A stretch of DNA of 64,000 bases from Burkholderiaceae bacterium (GCA_030123545.1 CP126124.1:1488001-1552000), one strand, 5' to 3'. Positions 26,377 through 36,062 are shown, counted from the stretch's first letter. Made by a program: numbers and translations. The notes: generated by a model not told the origin, from the sequence alone.

Positions 26377-27483
26377 TCAGTTCAGGTCGTCGGCGATGAC
26401 CTGGACGATGCGCTTCGCGTTGGCCGAGGCGTCGGGCGCGCCGTTCGGATCCTGCACCGACACCGTGGTCGAATTGCCCTGGCTCTGCAGCGCAATGCGG
26501 TATTGCAGCGGCTTGGTGGTCTTTTCCGATGCGCCGAACATTTTCGCGAAGAAGCCCGGCTCCTTGGTCTGCACGGTCGGATCGACGTAGCGGACGTAAT
26601 ACAGGCCCTTGCTGCGGTCGCGGTCCTCGACGGTGAAGCCGGCGCGGTCCAGCGTGAGGCCGACGCGGCGCCAGGCGCGCTCGAAGTCCTCGCCCATCTG
26701 CAGCACCGGCTGGTTGTTCAGCGTGGTCACGCGCGCGACCGGCTTGACCACGGCGGCCGTTGCCAGCAGTTCTTTCGCCTGCTGTTCGGTCGCGCCGAGC
26801 CGGATCATCAGCCGGCGCAGGAAGATCGCCTCCAGCCCCGGATCGGGCGGCCGCGGCTCCCAGATGGTCTGGGTCTTCTGTGCATCGGTGTAGACCTCGA
26901 CCATGCCCTGATGGGTGATGTAGATGTCGGTCGTGTCCGGGCCCGCGCGCTCGAGCCGGGTGCGGAAGCGGTCGCGCTCGCCGGTGTCGTACAACGAGCC
27001 GAACACCTTGCCGATCGTGCGGCGGATGATGTCCTGCGGCAGCTTCGCGTGGTTCTCGGCCCAGTCGGTTTCCATCACGCCGAGCTTGCGGTCGTCCTCC
27101 GTCAGCAGAAAGCCGTTCTCCTGCCAGAACTCGCGCACCGGCTCCCACAGTTTGTCGGCCGGGCGGTTCACCACCAACCAGCGGTCGTTGCCGTCGCGCT
27201 CGATGTGCATGTCGCCGATCGCGGTCGGCGCCGTGCCCACCTGCTCGCTCGTCGCCTTTGTCTGCGCGGTCTGGTAGCCGCTCGCCGTCACCGCGGCACC
27301 GGGGATCGCGTAGCGATTGTCGGCCGCGAGTTGCGTCAGATCCGGCGGCACATCGAGGCCGGGCCCGGAGCGCGCGCTCTTGTAGTCGACTTTGTCGCCC
27401 TGCAGCGACGAGCAGGCGGAAAGCGCCACCGCGACCAGGACCAGCAGCGCCGGCCGGGCGCATCGATTCAGTTTCAGTTTCAT
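26377..27483 (-). CDS. bamC: Outer membrane assembly lipoprotein BamC
   Basis: Lipoprotein subunit of the BAM machine that inserts beta-barrel proteins, 368 aa. A lipobox (VALSACSS, Cys near residue 24) is followed by an unstructured segment and then two BamC domains (ERDGNDRWLVVNRPADKLW and, later, RVGLTLDRAGFTVEDRDRS). Start at 27483 gives the signal peptide directly. Only 17 bases separate it from dapA upstream, so the two genes are probably cotranscribed. Confidence 0.9.
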   Translation of the reverse strand: MKLKLNRCARPALLVLVAVALSACSSLQGDKVDYKSARSGPGLDVPPDLTQLAADNRYAIPGAAVTASGYQTAQTKATSEQVGTAPTAIGDMHIERDGNDRWLVVNRPADKLWEPVREFWQENGFLLTEDDRKLGVMETDWAENHAKLPQDIIRRTIGKVFGSLYDTGERDRFRTRLERAGPDTTDIYITHQGMVEVYTDAQKTQTIWEPRPPDPGLEAIFLRRLMIRLGATEQQAKELLATAAVVKPVARVTTLNNQPVLQMGEDFERAWRRVGLTLDRAGFTVEDRDRSKGLYYVRYVDPTVQTKEPGFFAKMFGASEKTTKPLQYRIALQSQGNSTTVSVQDPNGAPDASANAKRIVQVIADDLN

Positions 27484-27500
27484 GAATGGAATGGGGTGGG

Positions 27501-28394
27501 TCACAGCAGGCCGGACGCGCGCAGCGCGGCTTCGACCACGGCCCGGCTCGCCGGTGCGATCGGCGTCATCGGCAGGCGCATCGTTTCGCCGCACAGGCCG
27601 AGGCGCGCCATCGCCCACTTGAGCGGCATCGGGTTCGCCTCGACGAACAGGTGCTTGTGCAGCGGCATCAGCCGGCGCTGCAGTTCCATCGCGCGCCGCG
27701 CGTCGCCGGCAATCGCGGCAACGCACAACTCGTGCATCGCGCGCGGTGCGATGTTCGCGGTGACGCTGATGTTGCCCTGGCCGCCGCACAGCATCAGCGC
27801 GACCGCCGTCGGGTCGTCGCCCGAATACACCGAGAAGCTGCCCGGCAGGTCGCGCAGCAGCCACTGCGCGCGCTCGATGTCGCCGGTCGCCTCCTTGATG
27901 GCGACGATGCCCGGCACCTGGGCCAGCCGCAGCACGGTGTCGTGATGCAGATCGGCAACCGAGCGGCCCGGCACGTTGTACAGCACCATCGGCAGGTCCA
28001 CCGCCTCGGCGATCGCACGGAAGTGCCGGTACTGGCCTTCCTGGCCCGGCTTGTTGTAGTACGGCACGACCTGCAGGTGGCAGTCGGCGCCGACCTCTTT
28101 CGCATAGCGCGTGAGCTCGATCGCTTCCGCGGTCGAGTTCGCGCCGCAGCCGGCCATGATCGTCACCGCGCGTTCCCTGTGGCGCTGCGCCTGCTCGACC
28201 GACACGCGGATGATCTCGCAATGCTCCTCGACGTTCACCGTCGGCGATTCGCCGGTGGTGCCGACCACGCTGATGCAGTCCGTGCCCTCCTGGATGTGCC
28301 AGTCGATCAGCTTGCGCAGCGCAGGGTAGTCCACGCTGCCGTCTTCCTGCATCGGGGTCACCAGGGCCACGATGCTGCCGGTAATCGGGGTCAT
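27501..28394 (-). CDS. dapA: 4-Hydroxy-tetrahydrodipicolinate synthase
   Basis: First committed enzyme of lysine and diaminopimelate synthesis, condensing pyruvate with aspartate semialdehyde; 297 aa, normal length. The motif GTTGESPTV (about residues 44-52), the Tyr in LYNVPGRS and the Schiff-base Lys in GIVAIKEATGD are all present. Upstream, TAAAAT near 28428 is a possible -10. It heads the dapA-bamC-MBL operon. Confidence 0.95.
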   Translation of the reverse strand: MTPITGSIVALVTPMQEDGSVDYPALRKLIDWHIQEGTDCISVVGTTGESPTVNVEEHCEIIRVSVEQAQRHRERAVTIMAGCGANSTAEAIELTRYAKEVGADCHLQVVPYYNKPGQEGQYRHFRAIAEAVDLPMVLYNVPGRSVADLHHDTVLRLAQVPGIVAIKEATGDIERAQWLLRDLPGSFSVYSGDDPTAVALMLCGGQGNISVTANIAPRAMHELCVAAIAGDARRAMELQRRLMPLHKHLFVEANPMPLKWAMARLGLCGETMRLPMTPIAPASRAVVEAALRASGLL

Positions 28395-28425
28395 GTCCGT
28401 CGCTCGTTACGAGTAAACGCGCATT

Positions 28426-29004
28426 TTAGCTGCCGCGTCCGCCGCCCAGCGGATAGCGCGCAAGCGCGCCGCCGGGCTGCGCCCGCACTGCCGCGATGCG
28501 CTGCACGAAGCGCGCCGGCGTTTCGAGGAAACCATCTTCGTAGGCGACCACGCGCAGCGCCGCGCAGGCGGCCAGCAGTTCGCCGGGCGCGAGCAGAAAG
28601 TCGGCCCGCGACGGTCGGCCGACGGTCTCGTTGCCGGCGGCGAAGGTCTCGTAGAGCAGCACGCCGCTGGGCGCGACGCTATCAATCAGCACCGGCAGCA
28701 GCGGGCGCCACAGGTAGTTCGTGACGACGACCGCGTCGAATCGGCGCTGGTCCGTGAACGGCCATGGGCCGTTCTCCAGATCGGCGCAGACCAGTTCGGC
28801 GCGTCCAGCACGCATCAGGTCCGCTACAAAATCGAGAGCATCCTGCGAAAGATCAACGCCGACGACAGCATGATTTCGTTCAGAAAACCAGCGCAGATGC
28901 CGGCCCCGCCCGCAGGCGACGTCGAGCACCGTGCCGCCAGTCGGCACCAGGTGCGACCAGCGTCGTACCCAGTCCGATGCGGTGGTATGGGCGGTGGTTT
29001 CCAT
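28426..29004 (-). CDS. Class I SAM-dependent methyltransferase (tellurite-resistance TehB-like)
   Basis: A 192-aa methyltransferase with motif I VLDVACGRGRHLRWF, the acidic residue of strand 2 in AVVGVDLS, and motif IV-like FDAVVVTNYLWRPLL. Size and pattern fit the small TehB/UbiE-like group of unknown substrate. It lies 31 bases upstream of dapA and may share its transcript. A hairpin (29043-29059) precedes the start. Confidence 0.82.
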   Translation of the reverse strand: METTAHTTASDWVRRWSHLVPTGGTVLDVACGRGRHLRWFSERNHAVVGVDLSQDALDFVADLMRAGRAELVCADLENGPWPFTDQRRFDAVVVTNYLWRPLLPVLIDSVAPSGVLLYETFAAGNETVGRPSRADFLLAPGELLAACAALRVVAYEDGFLETPARFVQRIAAVRAQPGGALARYPLGGGRGS

Positions 29005-29166
29005 GTCGATGGCTGCGAAGGGGGTTCCGGGGCGACGTTGGACACCGGCTCAGCCGGTGCCCGCGAGCAACCAAGAATACAGGGACTTGCTGGACAAGGC
29101 CGACGTCGATCGACTCAATGCGCCGAAATTCATCAGCCTGTCAGGCGTGCAGCAGCGCAGAGCAGA

Positions 29167-29571
29167 TCACGGGCGCACAAGGACGACCGAGGCCGCATGC
29201 CTTGCGCGAAGCTCGGCGTCCCAATCCCCGGTGCAATACACGGCAAACTCGGAAATCGTTCCACTGCGCGCATCCGCTCGAACCATCTCGCGCGAATACC
29301 ATTCTTTGCCGTCTTGCACCCATTGTTCTTCGAACTCAAGAACGAAACCCGACTCAGTGGCGTCGCAACGCCAACGCGGAACCGTACCTGGCCCTGGGTG
29401 GCCGGCTTTCCGAAGAGCCGCCATGCCTTCGATGCCTTGGGCCTGGAGGCGCCATTTGGGCAACGTGAAATCACAAAGCACGTCCGCGGTGAAGAGCCCA
29501 TCGGGCACCGCTCCCGTCTCGAGGAACCGAATGAAAAGGCCGGCGAGTCTATTGGCTTCATCGTGCGTCAT
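29167..29571 (-). CDS. SnoaL-like (NTF2-fold) protein
   Basis: A 134-aa protein with the NTF2-like cone pattern: an N-terminal helix pair (NRLAGLFIRFLETG), then strands ending in FVLEFEEQWVQDGKEWYSRE and EFAVYCTGDWD. Families of this fold include nuclear-transport-factor-like hydrolases and isomerases; no specific substrate can be given. It lies downstream of the membrane hydroxylase-like gene with a 39-base gap and could be cotranscribed. Confidence 0.65.
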   Translation of the reverse strand: MTHDEANRLAGLFIRFLETGAVPDGLFTADVLCDFTLPKWRLQAQGIEGMAALRKAGHPGPGTVPRWRCDATESGFVLEFEEQWVQDGKEWYSREMVRADARSGTISEFAVYCTGDWDAELRARHAASVVLVRP

Positions 29572-29610
29572 GGCAAATCTCCTTTGCTGTCAAGCGGGTT
29601 GCTGGGGCTT

Positions 29611-30402
29611 CTACGCGATGGCCGGGCCGGACGGCGGCGCCGCGCCCCGGTTGGCGGCGCCATAGCGTGCTGCGTTGACGTCGTGCCAGGCCAGCAGGGC
29701 GCCCACGCGGCGATCGGCCGGCGCATCGAAGCCGCATTCGCCGCGAAACTCGCGCGGATTGCGAAAGCTGCCGAACAACATGTCCCACAGCGGCAGATCG
29801 CTGTAGTTCCAGCTGTGCATGCCGCGGCGATGGTGCACGCAGTGCGATTCGGGACGCTGGATGAAGTAGCCAAGCCAGCGCGGCGTGCGCACGTTCCAGT
29901 GCTGGAACATGCCGTGGAACGCCGCCACGTAGCCCACGAGCGCGGCGGCCAGCGGGTCCAGGCCGAGCACGATCACCGTGACGAACAGCTGGAACAACAC
30001 CTGCAGCACCACCTCGGTCGGATGGAACAGGACCGAGCCCGAGATGTCGACGCGCTGCGGGCTGTGATGCATCTGGTGGCCCAGGCGCCACAGCGGCGAG
30101 AAGGCATGGTAGGCGCGGTGGGAGACGAAGGTGACGAAGGACTGGACCAACCATCCCGCCAGCGCGCCGCCCGCCACGCCCAGCCGCGTTCCGTCCATCC
30201 AGCGGTGCGCCGCCATCCAGTCCAGCGGCAGAACCAGGGGAACCGTCGCGCCGGCGATGCCGACCATCAGCAGGAAGCCGATGCCCAGCCAGCGCCAGCC
30301 CTTGCGCGGCGGAAAGGCGCGCGCGGGCCATCGCGATTCGATGGCAAGCATCACGAGGTAGGTGGCCGGCACCAGCAGGCCGATCAGGTCGACAGCTTCC
30401 AT
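29611..30402 (-). CDS. Sterol desaturase / fatty-acid hydroxylase superfamily membrane enzyme
   Basis: A 263-aa polytopic protein with the His clusters of the di-iron hydroxylase superfamily: SHRAYH, LGHQMHH and HCVHHRRGMH, plus a further His in FHGMFQHWN. At least four membrane segments are seen. The substrate is probably a lipid or isoprenoid. It is transcribed away from a TetR regulator, with two copies of a 13-bp palindrome in the shared promoter region, so repression by that regulator is likely. Confidence 0.85.
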   Translation of the reverse strand: MEAVDLIGLLVPATYLVMLAIESRWPARAFPPRKGWRWLGIGFLLMVGIAGATVPLVLPLDWMAAHRWMDGTRLGVAGGALAGWLVQSFVTFVSHRAYHAFSPLWRLGHQMHHSPQRVDISGSVLFHPTEVVLQVLFQLFVTVIVLGLDPLAAALVGYVAAFHGMFQHWNVRTPRWLGYFIQRPESHCVHHRRGMHSWNYSDLPLWDMLFGSFRNPREFRGECGFDAPADRRVGALLAWHDVNAARYGAANRGAAPPSGPAIA

Positions 30403-30415
30403 GTCCCGCTCCTTC

Positions 30416-30428
30416 CTTACGGCGTAAG
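30416..30428. promoter_or_regulatory. Palindrome CTTACGGCGTAAG, putative TetR operator 1
   Basis: A 5-3-5 inverted repeat 14 bases upstream of the hydroxylase-like gene. An almost identical copy lies 30 bases away, three helical turns, which suits cooperative binding of two dimers on the same DNA face. Confidence 0.7.
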
Positions 30429-30445
30429 GTAAAACACAGTTTAGT

Positions 30446-30458
30446 CTTACGCTGTAAG
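30446..30458. promoter_or_regulatory. Palindrome CTTACGCTGTAAG, putative TetR operator 2
   Basis: Second copy of the 5-3-5 repeat, ending at the base before the first possible ATG of the tetR-like gene (30459). Binding here would block transcription or start of that gene directly. The AT-rich spacer 30429-30445 probably carries promoter elements. Confidence 0.7.
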
Positions 30459-31142
30459 ATGTCAAGCATGGCGAGAAGAAAAATCGATAAGCAGGAGGCG
30501 GCGCAGCCGCTGTCGCGCGAACGCATCGTGCAGGCCGCATTGGACGAGGTGGCGGAAAGCGGCCTGCCGGCGCTGAGCATGCGCAAGGTCGGGCAGCGGC
30601 TGGGCCGCGAGGCGATGAGCCTGTACCACCACTTCCCGAGCAAGCAGCATCTTCTCGATGCGATGGTCGATCACGCCATCGGGTCGATTCCGGCGCCGCC
30701 GGCCGCGCTGGCACCGATGGCGCGCTTGCGCCATGCCATCGACGGCTATCGCGCGATGGCGAATCGCTTCCCGGCCCTGTTTGCACTGATAGCGGTGCAC
30801 CGGCTCAACACGCCGGTCGGCGTGCGCTACATCGAATCGATCCTGGCGCTGATCCGTGCGGTGGTGCCGGACGACGAACTCGCGGCCCGCCACTTTCGCG
30901 TCATCGGTTACTACATCGTCGGTGCCGGGCTGGACGAGAGCGCTGGCTACGCCGAAGGCCCGTCGGCGGCCGAGCCGGTCGATGGTGCGTTCATCGCGCG
31001 CGAATGCCCGCAACTGGTGCGCGCCGCACCCTATTTCCAGCGTCCGCACTGGGACGCGACCTTCGCGCTCGGCGTCGATGCGCTGCTGGCCGCCTTGCAG
31101 CGCGATGCCGCCCGCCTGCGGCGCGCGGCGCGCGCCGGCTAG
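30459..31142 (+). CDS. TetR-family repressor
   Basis: A 227-aa regulator with an N-terminal helix-turn-helix (IVQAALDEVAESGLPALSMR, then VGQRLGREAMSLYHHF) and a TetR_C-type ligand domain. Two in-frame ATGs exist at 30459 and 30468; neither has a good Shine-Dalgarno and the first directly abuts the operator, so the message may be leaderless or start at 30468. It is divergent from the hydroxylase-like gene and probably represses both. Confidence 0.85.
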   Translation: MSSMARRKIDKQEAAQPLSRERIVQAALDEVAESGLPALSMRKVGQRLGREAMSLYHHFPSKQHLLDAMVDHAIGSIPAPPAALAPMARLRHAIDGYRAMANRFPALFALIAVHRLNTPVGVRYIESILALIRAVVPDDELAARHFRVIGYYIVGAGLDESAGYAEGPSAAEPVDGAFIARECPQLVRAAPYFQRPHWDATFALGVDALLAALQRDAARLRRAARAG

Positions 31143-31260
31143 CGTCGCCAGGAATACAGCGCAAGACAGCGCAAAGCTGAGAGGCTCCCGCTCCGGCCAC
31201 GAGCGACCGATCTGTATGCGCATCCAGTCTTGTTGCACTGCGGCACTACAATCCGGCGCC

Positions 31261-33240
31261 ATGGCAGTCAAACCACAGGCCGACTATTCCGAAGGCTCGA
31301 TCCGCGTCCTCAAGGGCCTGGAGCCGGTGCGCCAGCGCCCCGGCATGTACACCCGCACCGACAACCCGCTGCACGTGATCCAGGAGGTGATCGACAACGC
31401 CGCCGACGAGGCGTTGGCCGGCCACGGCAGGAAGATCCGCGTCACGCTCCATGCCGACGGCTCGGTCAGCGTCGAGGACGACGGCCGCGGCATTCCGTTC
31501 GGCCTGCACCCCGAAGAGCAGGCGCCGGTGATCGAGCTCGTGTTTACGCGGCTGCACGCGGGCGGCAAGTTCGACAAGGGAAGCGGCGGCGCGTACAGCT
31601 TCTCCGGCGGCCTGCACGGCGTCGGCGTGTCGGTGACGAACGCGCTCGCGCGCAGGCTCGAGGCGACGAGCTGGCGCGACGGCCAGGTCGCGCGAATCGC
31701 GTTCGCCGGCGGCGAACTGGCCGAGCCGCTCGAATTGCGCGCGCAAGGCGCGGACGATCGTAAATCGGGCACCACGGTGCGGGTCTGGCCCGACCCCAAG
31801 TACTTCGAGACCAGTGCGCTGCCGGCTGCCGAGCTGGCGCACCTGCTGCGCAGCAAGGCGGTGCTGATGCCGGGCGTGACGGTGTCGCTGCAGGTCGAGA
31901 AGACGCGCCAGCCCCCCGAAGTGCAAAGCTGGCAGTACAAGGGCGGGCTGCTCGACTATCTCGTGCAGGAGTTGACCGCGGATCCGGTGATCCCGCCGTT
32001 CGAGGGCGAAGGCTACGCCGACGCCGGCAGCGAGAGCTTCGCCGAAGGCGAGGGCGCGGCCTGGGTGCTGGCCTTCACCGAGGACGGCGCGCCGGTGCGC
32101 GAGAGCTACGTGAACCTGATCCCGACCCGCGCCGGCGGCACGCACGAAAGCGGCCTGCGCGACGGCTTGTTCAACGCGGTGAAGGGCTTCATCGATCTGC
32201 ACTCGTTGCTGCCGAAGGGCGTCAAGCTGCTGCCGGAGGACGTGTTCGCGCGCGCCAGCTTCGTGCTGTCGGCCAAGGTGCTCGATCCGCAGTTCCAGGG
32301 CCAGATCAAGGAGCGGCTCAATTCGCGCGACGCGGTGCGGCTGGTCTCCAGCTTCGTGCGCCCGGCGCTGGAGCTGTGGCTGAACCAGCATGTGGACCAC
32401 GGCAAACGGCTCGCGGAGCTGGCGATCCGCGCCGCGCAAAGCCGCCAGCGCGCCGGCCAGAAGGTGGAAAAGCGCAAGGGCTCGGGCGTCGCGGTGTTGC
32501 CGGGCAAGCTCACCGACTGCGAGAGCCGCGACATCGCGCACAACGAGGTGTTCCTGGTCGAGGGCGACTCGGCCGGCGGCAGCGCGAAGATGGGCCGCGA
32601 CAAGGAAAGCCAGGCGGTCCTGCCGCTGCGCGGCAAGGTGCTGAACACCTGGGAGGTGGATCGCGATCGCCTGTTCGCGAACACCGAGATCCACGACATC
32701 TCGGTCGCGATCGGCGTCGATCCGCATGGGCCGAACGAAGACGTCGACTTGAGCAATCTCCGCTACGGCAAGATCTGCATCCTGTCCGACGCCGACGTCG
32801 ACGGCTCGCACATCCAGGTGCTGCTGCTGACCCTGTTCTTCCGCCATTTCCCGAAGCTGGTCGATGCCGGCCATGTCTACGTCGCGCGTCCGCCGCTGTT
32901 CCGTGTCGATCTGCCGGCGCGCGGCAAGAAGCCGGCGTCCAAGGTCTATGCGCTCGACGAAGGCGAACTCGCCGCGATTCTCGACAAGGGCGCGAAGGAA
33001 GGCGTCGCGCGCGAGCGTTGCCAGATCAGCCGCTTCAAAGGCCTGGGCGAGATGAGCGCCGAGCAGCTTTGGGAGACCACGCTGAACCCCGACACGCGCC
33101 GCCTGCTGCCGGTGCAACTCGGCCGTTTCGATTCCGGCCAGACCGAAGGGCTGATCGGCAAGCTGATGGGCAAGGGCGAAGCCGCCGCGCGCCGCGAGCT
33201 GATGGAACTGCATGGCGACGAGGTCGAGGTGGATGTGTGA
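31261..33240 (+). CDS. parE: DNA topoisomerase IV subunit B
   Basis: ATPase subunit of topoisomerase IV, 659 aa, which decatenates daughter chromosomes. GHKL motifs EVIDNAADEAL and SFSGGLHGVGVSVTNAL are near residues 38-130; the TOPRIM parts are VEGDSAGGSAKMGRD and DADVDGSHIQ. The ATG at 31261 begins the conserved N-terminus; TACAAT at 31247-31252 is so close that the message may be leaderless. parC follows 64 bases on. Confidence 0.95.
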   Translation: MAVKPQADYSEGSIRVLKGLEPVRQRPGMYTRTDNPLHVIQEVIDNAADEALAGHGRKIRVTLHADGSVSVEDDGRGIPFGLHPEEQAPVIELVFTRLHAGGKFDKGSGGAYSFSGGLHGVGVSVTNALARRLEATSWRDGQVARIAFAGGELAEPLELRAQGADDRKSGTTVRVWPDPKYFETSALPAAELAHLLRSKAVLMPGVTVSLQVEKTRQPPEVQSWQYKGGLLDYLVQELTADPVIPPFEGEGYADAGSESFAEGEGAAWVLAFTEDGAPVRESYVNLIPTRAGGTHESGLRDGLFNAVKGFIDLHSLLPKGVKLLPEDVFARASFVLSAKVLDPQFQGQIKERLNSRDAVRLVSSFVRPALELWLNQHVDHGKRLAELAIRAAQSRQRAGQKVEKRKGSGVAVLPGKLTDCESRDIAHNEVFLVEGDSAGGSAKMGRDKESQAVLPLRGKVLNTWEVDRDRLFANTEIHDISVAIGVDPHGPNEDVDLSNLRYGKICILSDADVDGSHIQVLLLTLFFRHFPKLVDAGHVYVARPPLFRVDLPARGKKPASKVYALDEGELAAILDKGAKEGVARERCQISRFKGLGEMSAEQLWETTLNPDTRRLLPVQLGRFDSGQTEGLIGKLMGKGEAAARRELMELHGDEVEVDV

Positions 33241-33304
33241 AATCCAAGCATTTCTGGGCTCAGGCGCCCGTGCGGCAGGCGCGAGAAGCTATTGTTTTTG
33301 AAGC

Positions 33305-35653
33305 ATGACGGATCAATCCACTCTGGATCTTTCTTCCCCCGACGACGACGCCCTCACGCTCGCCGACTACGCGCAGACCGCCTACCTCGAATACGCGCTG
33401 TCCGTGGTCAAGGGCCGCGCGCTGCCCGACGCCTGCGACGGCCAGAAGCCGGTGCAGCGGCGCATCCTGTACGCGATGGAGCGCATGGGGTTGGGCTTCT
33501 CGGGCGCGAGCGGCGCGAGGCCGGTCAAGAGCGCGCGCGTGGTCGGCGACGTGCTGGGGCGCTTCCATCCGCACGGCGACCAGGCCGCGTACGACGCGCT
33601 GGTGCGCATGGCGCAGGACTTTTCGCAGCGCTATCCGCTGATCGACGGCCACGGCAACTTCGGCAGCCGCGACGGCGACGGCGCGGCCGCGATGCGCTAC
33701 ACCGAGGCGCGGCTCGCGCGCATCAGCAGCCTGCTGCTCGACGAGATCGACCAGGGCACGGTCGATTTCATGCCGAACTACGACGGCTCGACGCAGGAGC
33801 CGCGCCAGCTGCCGGCGCGGCTGCCGTTCTCGCTGCTGAACGGCGCGTCCGGCATCGCGGTCGGTCTCGCCACCGAGATCCCGAGCCATAACCTGCGCGA
33901 AGTCGCCGACGCCTGCATTGCGCTGGTGAAGAACGTCAAGCTCGCCGACGACGAACTGTTCGCGCTCATGCCCGGGCCCGACTACCCCGGCGGCGGCCAG
34001 CTGATCAGCGCCGCGGCCGACATCCAGGAGGCGTACCGCAGCGGGCGCGGCAGCCTGAAGGTGCGCGCGTGCTGGAAGATCGAAGACCTCGCGCGCGGCC
34101 AATGGCAACTGGTGGTGACCGAGCTGCCGCCGGGCGTCTCGACGCAGAAGGTGCTGGAAGAGATCGAGGAGATCACGAACCCGAAGCTGCGCGCCGGCAA
34201 GAAGACGCTGAGCGCCGAGCAGACGCAGCTGAAGGCCAGCCTGCTCGCGGTGCTAGACGGGGTGCGCGACGAGTCGAGCAAGGACGCGCCGGTGCGCCTG
34301 GTGTTCGAACCGAAGACGAGCCGCATCGACCAGCAGGAGCTGACCACCGCGCTGCTCGCGCACACCAGCCTGGAAACTTCGGCACCGGTGAACCTGACGC
34401 TGGTCGGGCTCGACGGCCGTCCCGTGCAGAAGTCGCTGCGCGAGATGCTGACCGAGTGGATCGCGTTCCGCCAGACCACGATCACGCGGCGCTCGCAGCA
34501 CCGGCTCGGCAAGGTGCTGGACCGCATCCACATCCTCGAAGGCCGGCAACTGGTGCTGCTGAACATCGACGAGGTGATCGCGATCATCCGCGCCAGCGAC
34601 GAGCCCAAGGCGGCGCTGATCGAGCGCTTTCGCCTGAGCGACCGGCAGGCAGAGGACATCCTGGAAATCCGGCTGCGCCAGCTCGCGCGGCTGGAGGCGA
34701 TCAAGATCGAGCAGGAATTGAAGGAGTTGCGCACCGAGCAGGGCCGGCTCGAAGAAATCCTCGCCAGCCCGGCCGCGCTGCGCCGGCTGATGGTGAAAGA
34801 GATCGAGCAGGACGCGAAGCAGTTTCAGGATGCGCGCCGCACGCTGATCCAGGAAGAGAAGAAGGCGGTGGCCGAGGTGCGCGTGGTCGACGAGCCGGTG
34901 ACCGTCGTGGTGTCCGAGAAGGGCTGGGTGCGCGCGCGCCAGGGCCAGGGGCACGACGCGGCGAGCTTCGCGTTCAAGGCCGGCGACGCGCTGTACGGCA
35001 CCTTCGAGTGCCGCACCGTCGATCAGCTGATCGTGTTCGGCAGCAACGGCCGGGTCTATTCGGTGCCGGTCGCGCAGTTGCCCGGCGCGCGCGGCGACGG
35101 CCAGCCGGTCACCACGCTGATCGATTTGGAGCCCGGCACGCAGGCGGCGCACTACTTCGCCGGGCCGAATGGCGCGACGCTGCTGCTCAGCAGCTCGGCC
35201 GGCTACGGCTTTCTGGCGAGCATCGAGCACCTGGTTTCACGCCAGCGCGGCGGCAAGTCCTTCGTCAGCGTGGGCGACGGCGAAGCGATCTGCAGGCCGT
35301 CGCCGGTCGCCGGCCTTACCGTCGAAGCCGGCGCGCGCGAACTGCCGGCTGCGACGCATGTGGCCTGCGCGTCGACCGGCGGGCGCATCCTGACGTTCGA
35401 GATCGGCGAACTGAAAAGCATGGCGAACGGCGGGCGCGGCCTGCTGCTGATTGACCTGGACGCGAAGGACCGCCTCGCCGGCGCCGCGGCCTACACGCGC
35501 AGCGTGCGCATCGCCGGCGTCGGCCGCGGCGGCAAGCCGCGCGACGAGACGCTGGAAATTCGCAGCCTGAACAACGCGCGCGCCGCGCGCGGCCGCAAGG
35601 GCCGCATGGCAGACCTGGGCTTCAAGCCGCAATCGGTCGAGCGAGTGGAATAG
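33305..35653 (+). CDS. parC: DNA topoisomerase IV subunit A
   Basis: Breakage-reunion subunit, 782 aa. The catalytic Tyr is Tyr132 in AAMRYTEARL, and the C-terminal half carries the beta-pinwheel domain. In the quinolone-determining region the segment FHPHGDQAAYDA has Gln (residue 93) where E. coli ParC has Ser80 and Asp where it has Glu84; I believe this is natural in Burkholderiales rather than an acquired change. The pair parE-parC is probably an operon. Confidence 0.95.
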   Translation: MTDQSTLDLSSPDDDALTLADYAQTAYLEYALSVVKGRALPDACDGQKPVQRRILYAMERMGLGFSGASGARPVKSARVVGDVLGRFHPHGDQAAYDALVRMAQDFSQRYPLIDGHGNFGSRDGDGAAAMRYTEARLARISSLLLDEIDQGTVDFMPNYDGSTQEPRQLPARLPFSLLNGASGIAVGLATEIPSHNLREVADACIALVKNVKLADDELFALMPGPDYPGGGQLISAAADIQEAYRSGRGSLKVRACWKIEDLARGQWQLVVTELPPGVSTQKVLEEIEEITNPKLRAGKKTLSAEQTQLKASLLAVLDGVRDESSKDAPVRLVFEPKTSRIDQQELTTALLAHTSLETSAPVNLTLVGLDGRPVQKSLREMLTEWIAFRQTTITRRSQHRLGKVLDRIHILEGRQLVLLNIDEVIAIIRASDEPKAALIERFRLSDRQAEDILEIRLRQLARLEAIKIEQELKELRTEQGRLEEILASPAALRRLMVKEIEQDAKQFQDARRTLIQEEKKAVAEVRVVDEPVTVVVSEKGWVRARQGQGHDAASFAFKAGDALYGTFECRTVDQLIVFGSNGRVYSVPVAQLPGARGDGQPVTTLIDLEPGTQAAHYFAGPNGATLLLSSSAGYGFLASIEHLVSRQRGGKSFVSVGDGEAICRPSPVAGLTVEAGARELPAATHVACASTGGRILTFEIGELKSMANGGRGLLLIDLDAKDRLAGAAAYTRSVRIAGVGRGGKPRDETLEIRSLNNARAARGRKGRMADLGFKPQSVERVE

Positions 35654-35705
35654 AGGCTGCACGAACCCGCCGGGCAGGGCGGGGGCGGAGGCGCGCCAGT
35701 TCCGA

Positions 35706-36062
35706 TCAGGTTGTGCGCGTGCCGGCGGCGTGCGCATGCGCCGCCATCGTGTCGATCGCGAGCGCCGAATGCGCATAGGCGGCGCCGGCGCGCATCTCGG
35801 CCGCGACCCAGATCGCTTCCATGATCTCGGCCTCGCTCGCGCCGGCCTTCAGCGCGCCTTCGGTGTGGCCGCGGATGCAGTACGGGCACTGCGTGGTGTG
35901 CGCGACCGCGACCGCGATCAGCTGCTTGGTCTTCGCATTCAGCGCACCGTCGGCGAACGCCGCGGCGCTGAACGCGCGGAACGCTTCCAGTTGCTTCGGC
36001 GCGAGCTCGCGCCGCTTGCGCGCGATGTCGGCGCTGGCCTGCGGATAGAGGGCGGTTTCCAT
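35706..36062 (-). CDS. Carboxymuconolactone decarboxylase (AhpD-like) family protein, 118 aa
   Basis: A small all-helical protein with the redox motif QCPYCIRGHTEGALKAG near residues 57-74: CxxC plus the downstream His, the arrangement of AhpD-type alkylhydroperoxidases rather than true decarboxylases. It lies 51 bases upstream-to-stop from a second protein of the same superfamily on the same strand, so both may serve in peroxide defence. Function is inferred from family. Confidence 0.85.
   Translation of the reverse strand: METALYPQASADIARKRRELAPKQLEAFRAFSAAAFADGALNAKTKQLIAVAVAHTTQCPYCIRGHTEGALKAGASEAEIMEAIWVAAEMRAGAAYAHSALAIDTMAAHAHAAGTRTT

Noticed and set aside
33570..33600. ParC Gln93 as a quinolone-resistance mutation
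   Set aside because: The surrounding FHPHGDQAAYDA looks like the natural Burkholderiales sequence, not an acquired change.
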